A DNA stretch of 64,000 nt, from contig CACJQM010000001.1 in assembly GCA_902595555.1 (NCBI GenBank), positions 124,001-188,000 on the forward strand. Direction: 5' to 3'. The notes beneath the pieces are model-generated. The model had not been told where the DNA came from, did no database searches, and was given only the letters and a program-made list of their open reading frames with translations. The position numbers and the translations under genes were made by a program. Source of the DNA: an uncultured Bacteroidota bacterium (lineage in GTDB: Bacteria > Bacteroidota > Bacteroidia > Flavobacteriales > Flavobacteriaceae). How positions within the stretch are numbered: position 1 is the stretch's first letter; every line of letters begins with the position of its first letter. Below are positions 37,157-45,061 of the stretch, piece after piece.

Positions 37157-37690
37157 GTGACAACTGAAAATCAATTTGACTCCATAATTAAAAATTGCTT
37201 AGAAATTTTTTCAAAAAAAATGAAAGATTATGGTAGTGCTTGGAGAATTTTAAGACTTCCATCTTTGACTGATCAGATTTATATTAAGGCTCAAAGGATT
37301 AGAAGTCTTCAAACTAATAAAACAAAAAAAATAGATGAGGGTCAAGCATCTGAATTTATTGGAATAATAAATTATTCTGTAATGTCATTAATTCAAATTG
37401 AGTTGGGTGTAGTAGAAGAACCAGATATGGATACTGATTCTGCTGTTGTTAATTACAAAAAACAGATTGAAATTGTTAAAAGTTTAATGAAGGATAAAAA
37501 TCATGATTATGGTGAGGCATGGAGAGATATGAGAATTAGTTCATTGACTGACTTAATAATTCAAAAACTTCTCAGGGTAAAACAAATTGAAGACAATGAT
37601 GGTGAGACATTAATCAGTGAAGGAGTAGATGCAAATTATCAAGACATCATTAACTATTCTGTTTTTGCTCTGATTCTAATAAATCATTGA
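37157..37690 (+). CDS. DUF1599 protein with internal duplication
   Basis: 177 residues from GTG 37157. Two copies of one helical unit lie about 90 residues apart: MKDYGSAWRILRLPSLTD with INYSVMSLIQ (22-80), and NHDYGEAWRDMRISSLTD with INYSVFALIL (116-174). This tandem DYGxAW form is the DUF1599 hallmark; the fold is thought to be MazG-like, but no activity is established. The position beside folP is conserved in flavobacteria. It may share a transcript with the permease 5 bases downstream. Confidence 0.85.
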   Translation: MTTENQFDSIIKNCLEIFSKKMKDYGSAWRILRLPSLTDQIYIKAQRIRSLQTNKTKKIDEGQASEFIGIINYSVMSLIQIELGVVEEPDMDTDSAVVNYKKQIEIVKSLMKDKNHDYGEAWRDMRISSLTDLIIQKLLRVKQIEDNDGETLISEGVDANYQDIINYSVFALILINH

Positions 37691-37695
37691 TTTAA

Positions 37696-38748
37696 ATGAA
37701 GCTATTTAACATCCTATTTACTTTATTTGGTGTTGTAACAGTCATATTTTTTCTTTTTCAGATTTTACCCGGTGATCCTGCTAGAATGATGATGGATCAA
37801 AACGAAGATGTTGAACAATTAGAGATAATTAAAAAGAAATATGGTTTTGATGAGCCTATTTTAAAACAATATTTATATTACCTGAATGATTTATCTATAA
37901 TCTCCATTCATTCTAAAAATCCTGAAAAAATTAATTTTATTAGAGAAAATAAGTACTCATTCACCAAAATATATGACTTTCAGAATTCAACCTTAGTTTT
38001 AAAATTTCCATATTTAAGGGAATCCTATCAAAGAAGAGGTGTAAAAGTTTCAACGATCATTATGGATACTTTTCCAAACACAGTTGTTTTAGCAATTTCA
38101 TCAATTTTGTTTGCCACAGTTTTTGGTTTGCTTTTAGGTATTTTTTCAGCTCTCTACAAAGAAACTTTATTTGACAATTCCATTCAGTTATTTAGTACGT
38201 TTGGTATGAGTATGCCATCTTTTTTAAGTTCAATAATTTTTGCTTGGATTTTTGGTTTTGTTTTAGCTGATATTACGGGCTTGAATATGACTGGAAGTTT
38301 ATTTGAATTGGATGATTTTGGTGATGAATATAGACTGGAACTAAAAAATCTAATATTGCCTTCAATTGTTCTTGGAATCCGACCCATTGCTGTAATTAGC
38401 ATGATGATGAGAAATTCTTTGATTGAAACATTAAAGAAGAATTACGTGATAACTGCTTATGCAAAGGGTTTGTCAAAATCTAAGGTAATTCTCAATCATT
38501 GTTTAAAGAATTCATTAAACCCTGTGATTACCGCTCTTTCTGGTTGGTTTGCTAGTTTGTTGGCAGGCTCTGTATTTGTAGAATATATTTTTGGATGGAA
38601 TGGATTAGGAAGAGAGATAGTAAACTCTTTAAATTTATTAGATGTTCCTGTAATAATTGGAGCAGTTATAGTCGTAAGTTTTTCTTTCATAATGATTAAT
38701 ATCTTTGTAGATTATATTTATAAATTTTTAGACCCTAGAATAAGTTAA
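37696..38748 (+). CDS. Orphan DppB-type ABC permease
   Basis: 350 residues, six spans, with the N-terminal signature TVIFFLFQILPGDPARMMM and the EAA-like cytoplasmic loop YAKGLSKSKVILNHCLKNSLNPVI near residues 255-280. It matches permeases of peptide/nickel importers. The periplasmic segment between spans 1 and 2 (about 30-125) is longer than usual. No ATPase, second permease or binding protein is encoded nearby, so its partners must be elsewhere or it has another role. Confidence 0.84.
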   Translation: MKLFNILFTLFGVVTVIFFLFQILPGDPARMMMDQNEDVEQLEIIKKKYGFDEPILKQYLYYLNDLSIISIHSKNPEKINFIRENKYSFTKIYDFQNSTLVLKFPYLRESYQRRGVKVSTIIMDTFPNTVVLAISSILFATVFGLLLGIFSALYKETLFDNSIQLFSTFGMSMPSFLSSIIFAWIFGFVLADITGLNMTGSLFELDDFGDEYRLELKNLILPSIVLGIRPIAVISMMMRNSLIETLKKNYVITAYAKGLSKSKVILNHCLKNSLNPVITALSGWFASLLAGSVFVEYIFGWNGLGREIVNSLNLLDVPVIIGAVIVVSFSFIMINIFVDYIYKFLDPRIS

Positions 38749-38750
38749 TT

Positions 38751-39506
38751 ATGAGAAGAAAAATAGTTGCAGGTAATTGGAAAATGAATAATGATCTAAA
38801 TCAATCAATGAGTTTGATTGATTCTGTTATTGAAAATAGCGCGGGCATTACTAATTGTGAATTGTATTTATCTCCATCATTTCCCTTCCTGAGGGACTCA
38901 AAAATTAAATGCGAACATACAAATATCAAAGTTTTAGCTCAGAATGTATCTCATTTAGAAAAAGGAGCTCTAACTGGTGATGTTTCATGTGATATGCTCA
39001 AAAGTATAAATATTAATAGCGTAATAATTGGACACTCTGAAAGAAGGACTATTTTTAAAGAGAATGATGATATACTATTAAAAAAAATTGAATTATGTGT
39101 AAAAAATAATTTTGAAATTTTTTTATGTATTGGAGAGGATTTAGAATCAAGAAATTCTAATAAAGAATTTTCAGTTATAGAGGATCAGTTAAATAACACA
39201 ATTTTTAATTTAAATGATATAAATCCTAAAAAATTAATAATTGCTTATGAACCAGTCTGGGCAATAGGAACCGGACTTTCTGCTAACCCAAGCCAAGCAC
39301 AAGAAATGCATAATTTCATTCGAGAAAAGTTTAAAGTTAAGTTCTCGGAATCAATTTCTGATAACTTAACAATAATTTATGGTGGTAGTGTAAAACCAGA
39401 GACAGCTAAAGATATTTTTGATCAACCAGATGTAGATGGCGGTTTGATTGGAGGAGCATCATTAAAACATAGTGATTTTATTAAAATCGTAAAATCAATC
39501 ACTTAA
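38751..39506 (+). CDS. tpiA: Triosephosphate isomerase
   Basis: Interconverts dihydroxyacetone phosphate and glyceraldehyde 3-phosphate. 251 residues. It has GNWKMN (Lys11), IIGHSERR with the electrophilic His, AYEPVWAIGTG with the catalytic Glu, and IIYGGSVKPE for phosphate binding. It starts 2 bases after the permease stop. In many relatives prmA lies between tpiA and clpS; here it is absent. Confidence 0.96.
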   Translation: MRRKIVAGNWKMNNDLNQSMSLIDSVIENSAGITNCELYLSPSFPFLRDSKIKCEHTNIKVLAQNVSHLEKGALTGDVSCDMLKSININSVIIGHSERRTIFKENDDILLKKIELCVKNNFEIFLCIGEDLESRNSNKEFSVIEDQLNNTIFNLNDINPKKLIIAYEPVWAIGTGLSANPSQAQEMHNFIREKFKVKFSESISDNLTIIYGGSVKPETAKDIFDQPDVDGGLIGGASLKHSDFIKIVKSIT

Positions 39507-39517
39507 TATAAATATCG

Positions 39518-39525
39518 TAAATTTG
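39518..39525 (+). promoter_or_regulatory. Candidate -7 box of the clpS promoter
   Basis: TAAATTTG followed by CAC, 17 bases before the clpS ATG at 39543. No TTTG at the expected -33 distance. Confidence 0.45.
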
Positions 39526-39542
39526 CACATAACTAACTGGTT

Positions 39543-39818
39543 ATGAGCGTTAAAGAGAAGGAAAAGAAAGATTATTCTGTTGATGAGCAGAAAGGTGATG
39601 AACATCAAATTATTTTATACAATGATGATTTTAATACCTTCGATCACGTTATTGAATGTTTGATTAACATTTGCGATCATACACCATTACAAGCCGAGCA
39701 ATGTACACTGATTGTCCACTATAAGGGTAAATGCTCAGTAAAGTCTGGTACACTTATTGATTTAAAACCAAGGTTGAAGAGGTTGATTGATGCTAATTTA
39801 TCAGCCGAAATAATTTAA
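39543..39818 (+). CDS. clpS: ClpS adaptor protein
   Basis: 91 residues. It has HQIILYNDDFNTFDHVIECL, the conserved N-degron pocket region, and CTLIVHYKGKCSVKSG. ClpS delivers proteins with destabilising N-terminal residues to the ClpA/ClpC-ClpP protease. Cytosolic. It sits just before a peroxidase gene. Confidence 0.93.
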   Translation: MSVKEKEKKDYSVDEQKGDEHQIILYNDDFNTFDHVIECLINICDHTPLQAEQCTLIVHYKGKCSVKSGTLIDLKPRLKRLIDANLSAEII

Positions 39819-39827
39819 ATAACGAAT

Positions 39828-40379
39828 ATGAAAATAATTTTAAGTTTATCTATGGTTCTTTTTTTTAATTGTATCTTTTCGCAAACTAACAATGTAGTGC
39901 CAAAATCAATACATAATTTTGATGTTCAAGATATTTATGGAAATAAGTTTGACTTTAAATCTTTGAAAGGTAAAAAGGTCATGGTTGTAAATACTGCATC
40001 AAAATGTGGTTTGACATATCAATACGAAAATTTGGAAAAACTATACAATCAATATAAAAATGAAAATTTTGTTATTGTTGGTTTTCCAGCAAATAATTTT
40101 CTTTGGCAAGAACCAGGATCAAATGAAAAAATTGCATCCTTTTGTAAAGAAAATTATGGTGTAAGTTTTCCGATGATGAGTAAAATTTCAGTTAAGGGAT
40201 CAAGTATCCATCCGGTGTACAAGTTTTTAACTAAAAAAAGTGAGAATGGTGTAATGGATTCTTCTGTGTCTTGGAATTTTCAAAAATATTTGATTGATGA
40301 GAATGGTTTTATTGTTAGAGTTGTTTCACCTAGAACCAAACCAGATGATCAATCAATTATAGATTGGATTTCAAGTTAA
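39828..40379 (+). CDS. Glutathione-peroxidase-family thiol peroxidase, exported
   Basis: 183 residues with a signal peptide (ILSLSMVLFFNCIFSQ). The catalytic tetrad is complete: Cys60 in NTASKCGLTYQYENL, Gln94 in GFPANNFLWQEPGS, and Trp149-Asn150 in SVSWNFQKYLID. Cys, not selenocysteine, is at the active site. Bacterial members usually take electrons from thioredoxin; a periplasmic location is inferred. It detoxifies peroxides. Confidence 0.92.
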   Translation: MKIILSLSMVLFFNCIFSQTNNVVPKSIHNFDVQDIYGNKFDFKSLKGKKVMVVNTASKCGLTYQYENLEKLYNQYKNENFVIVGFPANNFLWQEPGSNEKIASFCKENYGVSFPMMSKISVKGSSIHPVYKFLTKKSENGVMDSSVSWNFQKYLIDENGFIVRVVSPRTKPDDQSIIDWISS

Positions 40380-40382
40380 ACT

Positions 40383-41522
40383 ATGTCAAAAAAATTAAGT
40401 ACCAAATGCATACATTCCGGAGGTATAATCGATGATAAATTTCATGGAAATATAACTCCGATATACCCCTCAATCACTTATGATTATTTAAAAAGTGATG
40501 CGTATCCAAGGTATTTCAATACCCCAAATCAACTATCAGCATCAAAAAAAATTGCAGAACTTGAAGGAGCTGAAGATGCTGTTCTATTTGGTTCAGGATT
40601 AGCTTCCGTAGCAACTTCAATGTTTTCTTTATTAAGTTCTGAGAGTCACGTAATATTACAGAAATCTTTGTATGGGGGAACAATCAACTTGGTAAACACA
40701 GAATTTAAAAAATTTAATATTGAATTCGATTATGTTGATGTAAGTAATCAGGATGAGTTAGAAGGTGCTTTAAATTCTAAAACAAAAATTATTTACATTG
40801 AATCACCAAGTAATCCTTTATTGAGCATTACTGATATAAAGTCTATTGCTTCCTTTGCAAAAAAAAATAATTTAATTTCCATAATTGATAATACATTTGC
40901 TAGTCCAGTTAATCAAAATCCAATATCATTAGGTATTGATTTAGTTATACACAGTGCCACAAAATACTTAGGTGGACACAGTGATATCCTTGCAGGAGTA
41001 GTTTGTGGTTCTAATGATTTAATTTCTATTATTAAAAAATCTGGATTGAATTTTGGATCAAATATTAGTGAATATATTTCATGGCTTTTAGAAAGAAGTA
41101 TTAAAACTCTTTCTGTTAGAGTTTTACAACAAAACTACAATGCTTTGAAAATTGCTAATTTTTTATCCAGCCATAAAAAAATTAATAAAGTTTATTATCC
41201 TGGATTAGTCAATCATCCTAAGCATGATATTGCAAAAAAACAAATGACAGCCGGATTTGGCGGTATGGTCTCATTTGAGCTTAATGATTCAATTGACTCT
41301 GATAAATTTGTAAAAACTCTAAAAATTATTCAACCAACAATGAGTTTAGCTGGTGTTGAATCCACAATTACTTCTCCAGCAAAAACCTCTCACAGAAAAA
41401 TGGATCCTAAAGACAGAGATAAAATCGGTATAACTAAAAATCTTCTCAGATTATCTGTTGGAATTGAAGATGCAGATGATTTGATTAATGATCTTTCAAA
41501 TGCTTTAGAAATTAATGGATAA
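40383..41522 (+). CDS. Cys/Met-metabolism PLP enzyme (cystathionine gamma-synthase or lyase family)
   Basis: 379 residues of the fold-type I aspartate-aminotransferase superfamily. The PLP Lys194 lies in IHSATKYLGGHSD, the ring-stacking and Asp169 regions fit (SLYGGTINL; IIDNTFASP), and the C-terminal substrate motif is SLAGVESTITSPAKTSH. It may be cystathionine gamma-synthase, gamma-lyase or methionine gamma-lyase; sequence alone does not decide. It overlaps bshB1 by 8 bases, so a link with low-molecular-weight thiols is possible. Confidence 0.87.
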   Translation: MSKKLSTKCIHSGGIIDDKFHGNITPIYPSITYDYLKSDAYPRYFNTPNQLSASKKIAELEGAEDAVLFGSGLASVATSMFSLLSSESHVILQKSLYGGTINLVNTEFKKFNIEFDYVDVSNQDELEGALNSKTKIIYIESPSNPLLSITDIKSIASFAKKNNLISIIDNTFASPVNQNPISLGIDLVIHSATKYLGGHSDILAGVVCGSNDLISIIKKSGLNFGSNISEYISWLLERSIKTLSVRVLQQNYNALKIANFLSSHKKINKVYYPGLVNHPKHDIAKKQMTAGFGGMVSFELNDSIDSDKFVKTLKIIQPTMSLAGVESTITSPAKTSHRKMDPKDRDKIGITKNLLRLSVGIEDADDLINDLSNALEING

Positions 41523-42237
41523 AAACTTAGATATACTTGCTTTTGGAGCTCATCCTGATGATATTGAGCTGGGATGTGGTGGAACAATAATCAAAGAAAT
41601 TCATTCTGGTAAATCCGTTGGCATAATTGATTTGACCAGAGGAGAGCTCGGTACACGTGGGACAGCTGAAATAAGAGACCAGGAAAGTGCAAGTGCCGCA
41701 GAAGTGATGGGAGTAAAAATTAGAGAAAATTTAGGATTTAAAGATGGATTTTTTCAAAACGATGAAGAGCATCAACTTGAGGTCATAAAAATAATTAGAA
41801 AATATAAACCTAAGATTGTTTTATGTAATGCAAAGGATGATAGACATATAGATCATCCAAAAGGAGCTGATCTGGTTTCTGATGCTTGTTTTTTAAGCGG
41901 CTTGGAAAAAATAAAAACCAAATTAGATGGTAAAACACAACAATCTTGGAGACCATTAAATGTTTATCATTATATACAATGGAAAAATAGCAGCCCAGAT
42001 TTTCTTGTAGATATAAGTGGGTTTGAGAATATTAAAATGAATGCCATCAAATGCTATTCATCTCAGTTCTATGATCCAAAAAGTAAAGAGTCAGAAACTT
42101 TAATTAGTAAAAAGAATTTTCTTGACACTATTTTTAATAGGTCATTGGATTTGGGTAGACTAATTGGTGTTGATCATGCAGAGGGTTTTACTTCAAACAA
42201 AATAGTGGGTGTCAAATCTATCAATGATTTGATTTAA
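41515..42237 (+). CDS. bshB1: Bacillithiol biosynthesis deacetylase BshB1
   Basis: Zn hydrolase that deacetylates GlcNAc-malate in bacillithiol synthesis. 240 residues: AFGAHPDDIELGCGGTI (Zn ligands His13 and Asp16), DLTRGELGTRGTAEIRDQES, and DDRHIDHPKGADL with the third Zn His. The overlap with the Cys/Met lyase gene suggests coupling of cysteine and bacillithiol supply. Its presence indicates that the cell uses bacillithiol, not glutathione. Confidence 0.9.
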   Translation: MDKNLDILAFGAHPDDIELGCGGTIIKEIHSGKSVGIIDLTRGELGTRGTAEIRDQESASAAEVMGVKIRENLGFKDGFFQNDEEHQLEVIKIIRKYKPKIVLCNAKDDRHIDHPKGADLVSDACFLSGLEKIKTKLDGKTQQSWRPLNVYHYIQWKNSSPDFLVDISGFENIKMNAIKCYSSQFYDPKSKESETLISKKNFLDTIFNRSLDLGRLIGVDHAEGFTSNKIVGVKSINDLI

Positions 42238-42285
42238 TACTATTATTTTATTATCATAAATATTATATTAGCGAACTTAAAAATG

Positions 42286-42359
42286 GTGGTTGTAGTTCAG
42301 TTGGTTAGAACGCCTGATTGTGGTTCAGGAGGTCGCCGGTTCGAGTCCGGTCTTCCACC
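42286..42359 (+). tRNA. tRNA-His (GTG)
   Basis: Anticodon loop TTGTGGT gives GTG, between CTGA and TCAG halves. The T-arm is GCCGG TTCGAGT CCGGT. A G at 42285 would be the extra G-1, facing discriminator C42359, as His tRNAs need. The acceptor GTGGTTG pairs with CTTCCAC except for two U-U mismatches at 5-68 and 6-67. CCA is not encoded. Confidence 0.93.
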
Positions 42360-42369
42360 CAAAATTTAA

Positions 42370-42549
42370 ATGATCGAGTTTTCTTTTACGTGCCCACATT
42401 GTTGGGAAATGCAGTTAAAATTAATAGATTCATCTGTAAATTTTCATAGCTTTATTGAAGATTGTGAAGTTTGCTGTAATCCAATCAGTTTTGAATTAAA
42501 AATTTATAATAATTCAATTTCTCACAGTCGAGTAGAATTAATTGAATGA
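42370..42549 (+). CDS. CPXCG-motif cysteine-rich small protein
   Basis: 59 residues, ATG 42370. FTCPHCWE (Cys8, Cys11) and EDCEVCCNPI (Cys32, Cys35, Cys36) form a likely zinc ribbon, matching the CPXCG Cys-rich family. Function unknown. The stop overlaps the start of the GHL10 gene in ATGA, so the two are translationally coupled. It lies 10 bases after tRNA-His and probably shares its promoter. Confidence 0.82.
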   Translation: MIEFSFTCPHCWEMQLKLIDSSVNFHSFIEDCEVCCNPISFELKIYNNSISHSRVELIE

Positions 42550-43688
42550 ATCTAATAAAGATATTCTTTCTTCTTTTTTTTATAAATATATTTTCACAAG
42601 AGCTCGAGTTTAGAGCAGTTTGGGTTGCTTCAGTTGCAAATATTAATTGGCCTAGTGAACCTGGTTTATCTACTGATAAACAAATGGAAGAGGCCATAAA
42701 TATTATAGAAACCGTTAAGAATACAAACATGAATACTATTATTCTACAAGTAAGACCACAATGTGATGCATTATATTATAGTGAAATAGAACCATGGTCA
42801 TATTTTTTAACTGGAGAAACGGGTTTACCACCTGAACCGTTCTATGACCCTCTAAAGTTTTGGATTGATGAAAGTCATAAAAGAGGTATTAAAATTCATG
42901 CATGGTTAAACCCTTACAGAGCAAACCACCCCCAAAATAAATCTATAAATCAAAAAAGTATTATTAACACTAAAAATGAACTTGTTTTTCAGTTAAAAAA
43001 CGGATACTGGTGGCTTAATCCTACAGATAAAAATGCAATGCAACACTCATTAAATGTCGTATATGATATTGTAAAAAGATATGACATTGATGGTATTCAT
43101 TTTGATGATTATTTTTACCCATATCCATCATATAATAACGGTGAAGATTTTCCTGATCATGAATTATGGAAAAAATCCAAAAAAAATATTTTTGTTAATA
43201 ATAAAAATAATTGGAGAAGAAAAAGTGTCAATTCTTTTATAAAAAAAGTAAATAAAGGAATTAAAAAAATTAAACCTCATGTGGTTTTTGGGATTAGTCC
43301 ATTTGGAATTTGGAGACCCAAACACCCAAATATTGCTGATACTAGTTTTGATCAATATGATATGATTTTTGCTGATCCAAAAAAATGGTTGGAAAGAGGA
43401 TGGGCAGACTACTTTTCACCACAACTGTATTGGACTATTGATAATCCAAAATATAGTTATCCTATTTTACTTGATTGGTGGAATTCCCAAAATAAAAAAA
43501 ATAAGAAGATATGGCCTGGAATAAGGTTAAGTAACTATTCTGGGAAAGATCAAATAAAAGAAGTAATTAATCAAATCAAGATAAATAAATCAAAAAATAA
43601 TCTAGGAATTGTTTTTTGGAGTTTTAATGAACTCAAAAACAACCCTGAATTATCTAAAGCTTTGGTTGATGAACATTTTAAAAATTAA
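42546..43688 (+). CDS. GHL10 / DUF187 glycoside-hydrolase-like protein
   Basis: 380 residues with a signal peptide (IKIFFLLFFINIFSQ). LEFRAVWVASVANINWPS and IIETVKNTNMNTIILQVRPQCDALY are typical of GHL10 TIM barrels, as are KIHAWLNPYRAN, YDIDGIHFDDYFYPYPSY (acidic catalytic candidates) and GISPFGIWRPKHPN. Related enzymes act on wall glycans or long polysaccharides, but the substrate is unverified. Probably periplasmic or surface. The 16-base gap to the next gene is the only non-overlapping convergent boundary of the window. Confidence 0.88.
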   Translation: MNLIKIFFLLFFINIFSQELEFRAVWVASVANINWPSEPGLSTDKQMEEAINIIETVKNTNMNTIILQVRPQCDALYYSEIEPWSYFLTGETGLPPEPFYDPLKFWIDESHKRGIKIHAWLNPYRANHPQNKSINQKSIINTKNELVFQLKNGYWWLNPTDKNAMQHSLNVVYDIVKRYDIDGIHFDDYFYPYPSYNNGEDFPDHELWKKSKKNIFVNNKNNWRRKSVNSFIKKVNKGIKKIKPHVVFGISPFGIWRPKHPNIADTSFDQYDMIFADPKKWLERGWADYFSPQLYWTIDNPKYSYPILLDWWNSQNKKNKKIWPGIRLSNYSGKDQIKEVINQIKINKSKNNLGIVFWSFNELKNNPELSKALVDEHFKN

Positions 43689-43704
43689 CTAATGCTTATT
43701 TTAT

Positions 43705-44997
43705 TTACTCCTTATTTAATTTAATTTGATAAGGACCTTGCTTGAACTCCATAGTTCCGTTTGCAGTATCGAATGTTAATTTTAAACCCATAGCTTCGCT
43801 TCCAAAAACATCCTCTGATAATGGATCTAGTTGAACAGATTGATTCATGACTTCAATAAAAAGGTTTTTATCTCTTATAAATACTCCGATTTTTAGAGGG
43901 ATTCCTTCAGCTCCATAATTCCCTGCATATCCATCTAATTTATCTTCATCAACTTCAAATGTTTTAACTTCAGGTTTGGGATCTAAAACAATTCTTTCTT
44001 CTCTATTAGCGATATTCCAAGCAGTATAAAACACTAATCTACTTCTTACTTCAAGTAAATCATATTCAATTTTGTCAGGTGTATCAGAAGGCATGTGATA
44101 ATCAGGGTGCGTTCCCGAAAAATAAAAAATTATTGGTATTCCATTTTTAGCAAAATTGTAATGATCGCTTCTGTAATAAAATCTTTGTGGATCATCTTTA
44201 GCATTAAATCTATAGTCTAAGTCTATGTTAACCGTCTCCGAATTTGTTTTTTCAGATAAGTTGTGCAAATCTTGACTATCATGATCTGATCCTATTATGT
44301 AAATATATTCCCTATTTTTTCCTTCTCTAGTTGGATCTGTTCTACCAATCATATCTAGATTTAGATTTGTGACAGTATCTTCAAGTGGATATATTGGATT
44401 ATCAGCATAATAAGCAGATCCTAATAAACCTTTCTCTTCACCTGTTACGTGAAGAAAAATAATACTCCTCTTTGGACCTTTCCCCTTTTTGCTAGCTTCT
44501 TTAAATGCTTGTGCAATTTCAAGAACTGCAACAGTTCCTGAGCCATCATCATCAGCTCCATTATGAATTTTATTTACGTTTCTTCCTGCTCTGGATCCTG
44601 TTCTTCCATACCCAACATGATCAAGGTGCGCAGTTAAAATGACATATTCTTCTGGAATCTCGGTTCCTTTAATTATTGCTATAACATTTTCAGTATCAAC
44701 TTCTCCTTCATTTCCTCTTCTTAAATTTAATTTCATTTTTTGAAAGTAATCTTTATCAGGATCACCTGGCTCAATTTCATTTTCGATATAAAAGTTTCGC
44801 AAGTATTCTACAGCTTTTTTCTGACCAGCGTCACCGGTATTTCTTCCTTCAAATTCATCAGAAGCATATACATACAAATATTCTTTAAGATCTTCTGCGG
44901 TAATTGTTTTTGCAAACTTTTTAGCTTTTTGCAACTGAGAATGTGAGTTAATTGAAAATAAACTTACTAGAATTAATAAAAAAAGTCTTTTCATCAT
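43705..44997 (-). CDS. M28-family metallopeptidase, exported
   Basis: 430 residues with a signal peptide (FLLILVSLFSINSHS). All two-zinc ligands are present: LTAHLDHVGYG, HNGADDDGSGTVAVLE, HVTGEEKGLLGS, NLDMIGRTD and the final SGTHPDYHMPSD. Fold and motifs match aminopeptidase-type M28. A C-terminal beta domain of about 90 residues follows. It likely trims peptides outside the inner membrane for uptake. Divergent from the sulfatase. Confidence 0.91.
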   Translation of the reverse strand: MMKRLFLLILVSLFSINSHSQLQKAKKFAKTITAEDLKEYLYVYASDEFEGRNTGDAGQKKAVEYLRNFYIENEIEPGDPDKDYFQKMKLNLRRGNEGEVDTENVIAIIKGTEIPEEYVILTAHLDHVGYGRTGSRAGRNVNKIHNGADDDGSGTVAVLEIAQAFKEASKKGKGPKRSIIFLHVTGEEKGLLGSAYYADNPIYPLEDTVTNLNLDMIGRTDPTREGKNREYIYIIGSDHDSQDLHNLSEKTNSETVNIDLDYRFNAKDDPQRFYYRSDHYNFAKNGIPIIFYFSGTHPDYHMPSDTPDKIEYDLLEVRSRLVFYTAWNIANREERIVLDPKPEVKTFEVDEDKLDGYAGNYGAEGIPLKIGVFIRDKNLFIEVMNQSVQLDPLSEDVFGSEAMGLKLTFDTANGTMEFKQGPYQIKLNKE

Positions 44998-45061
44998 ATT
45001 AATTTTGTTTGGACTGCTAATATAGTTATAATTTGCAATGACTTTTTTATATTTAAAATGT

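Noticed and set aside
42264-42271. TATATTAG as a tRNA-His promoter
   Set aside because: No convincing -33 element at the right spacing; too weak to list.
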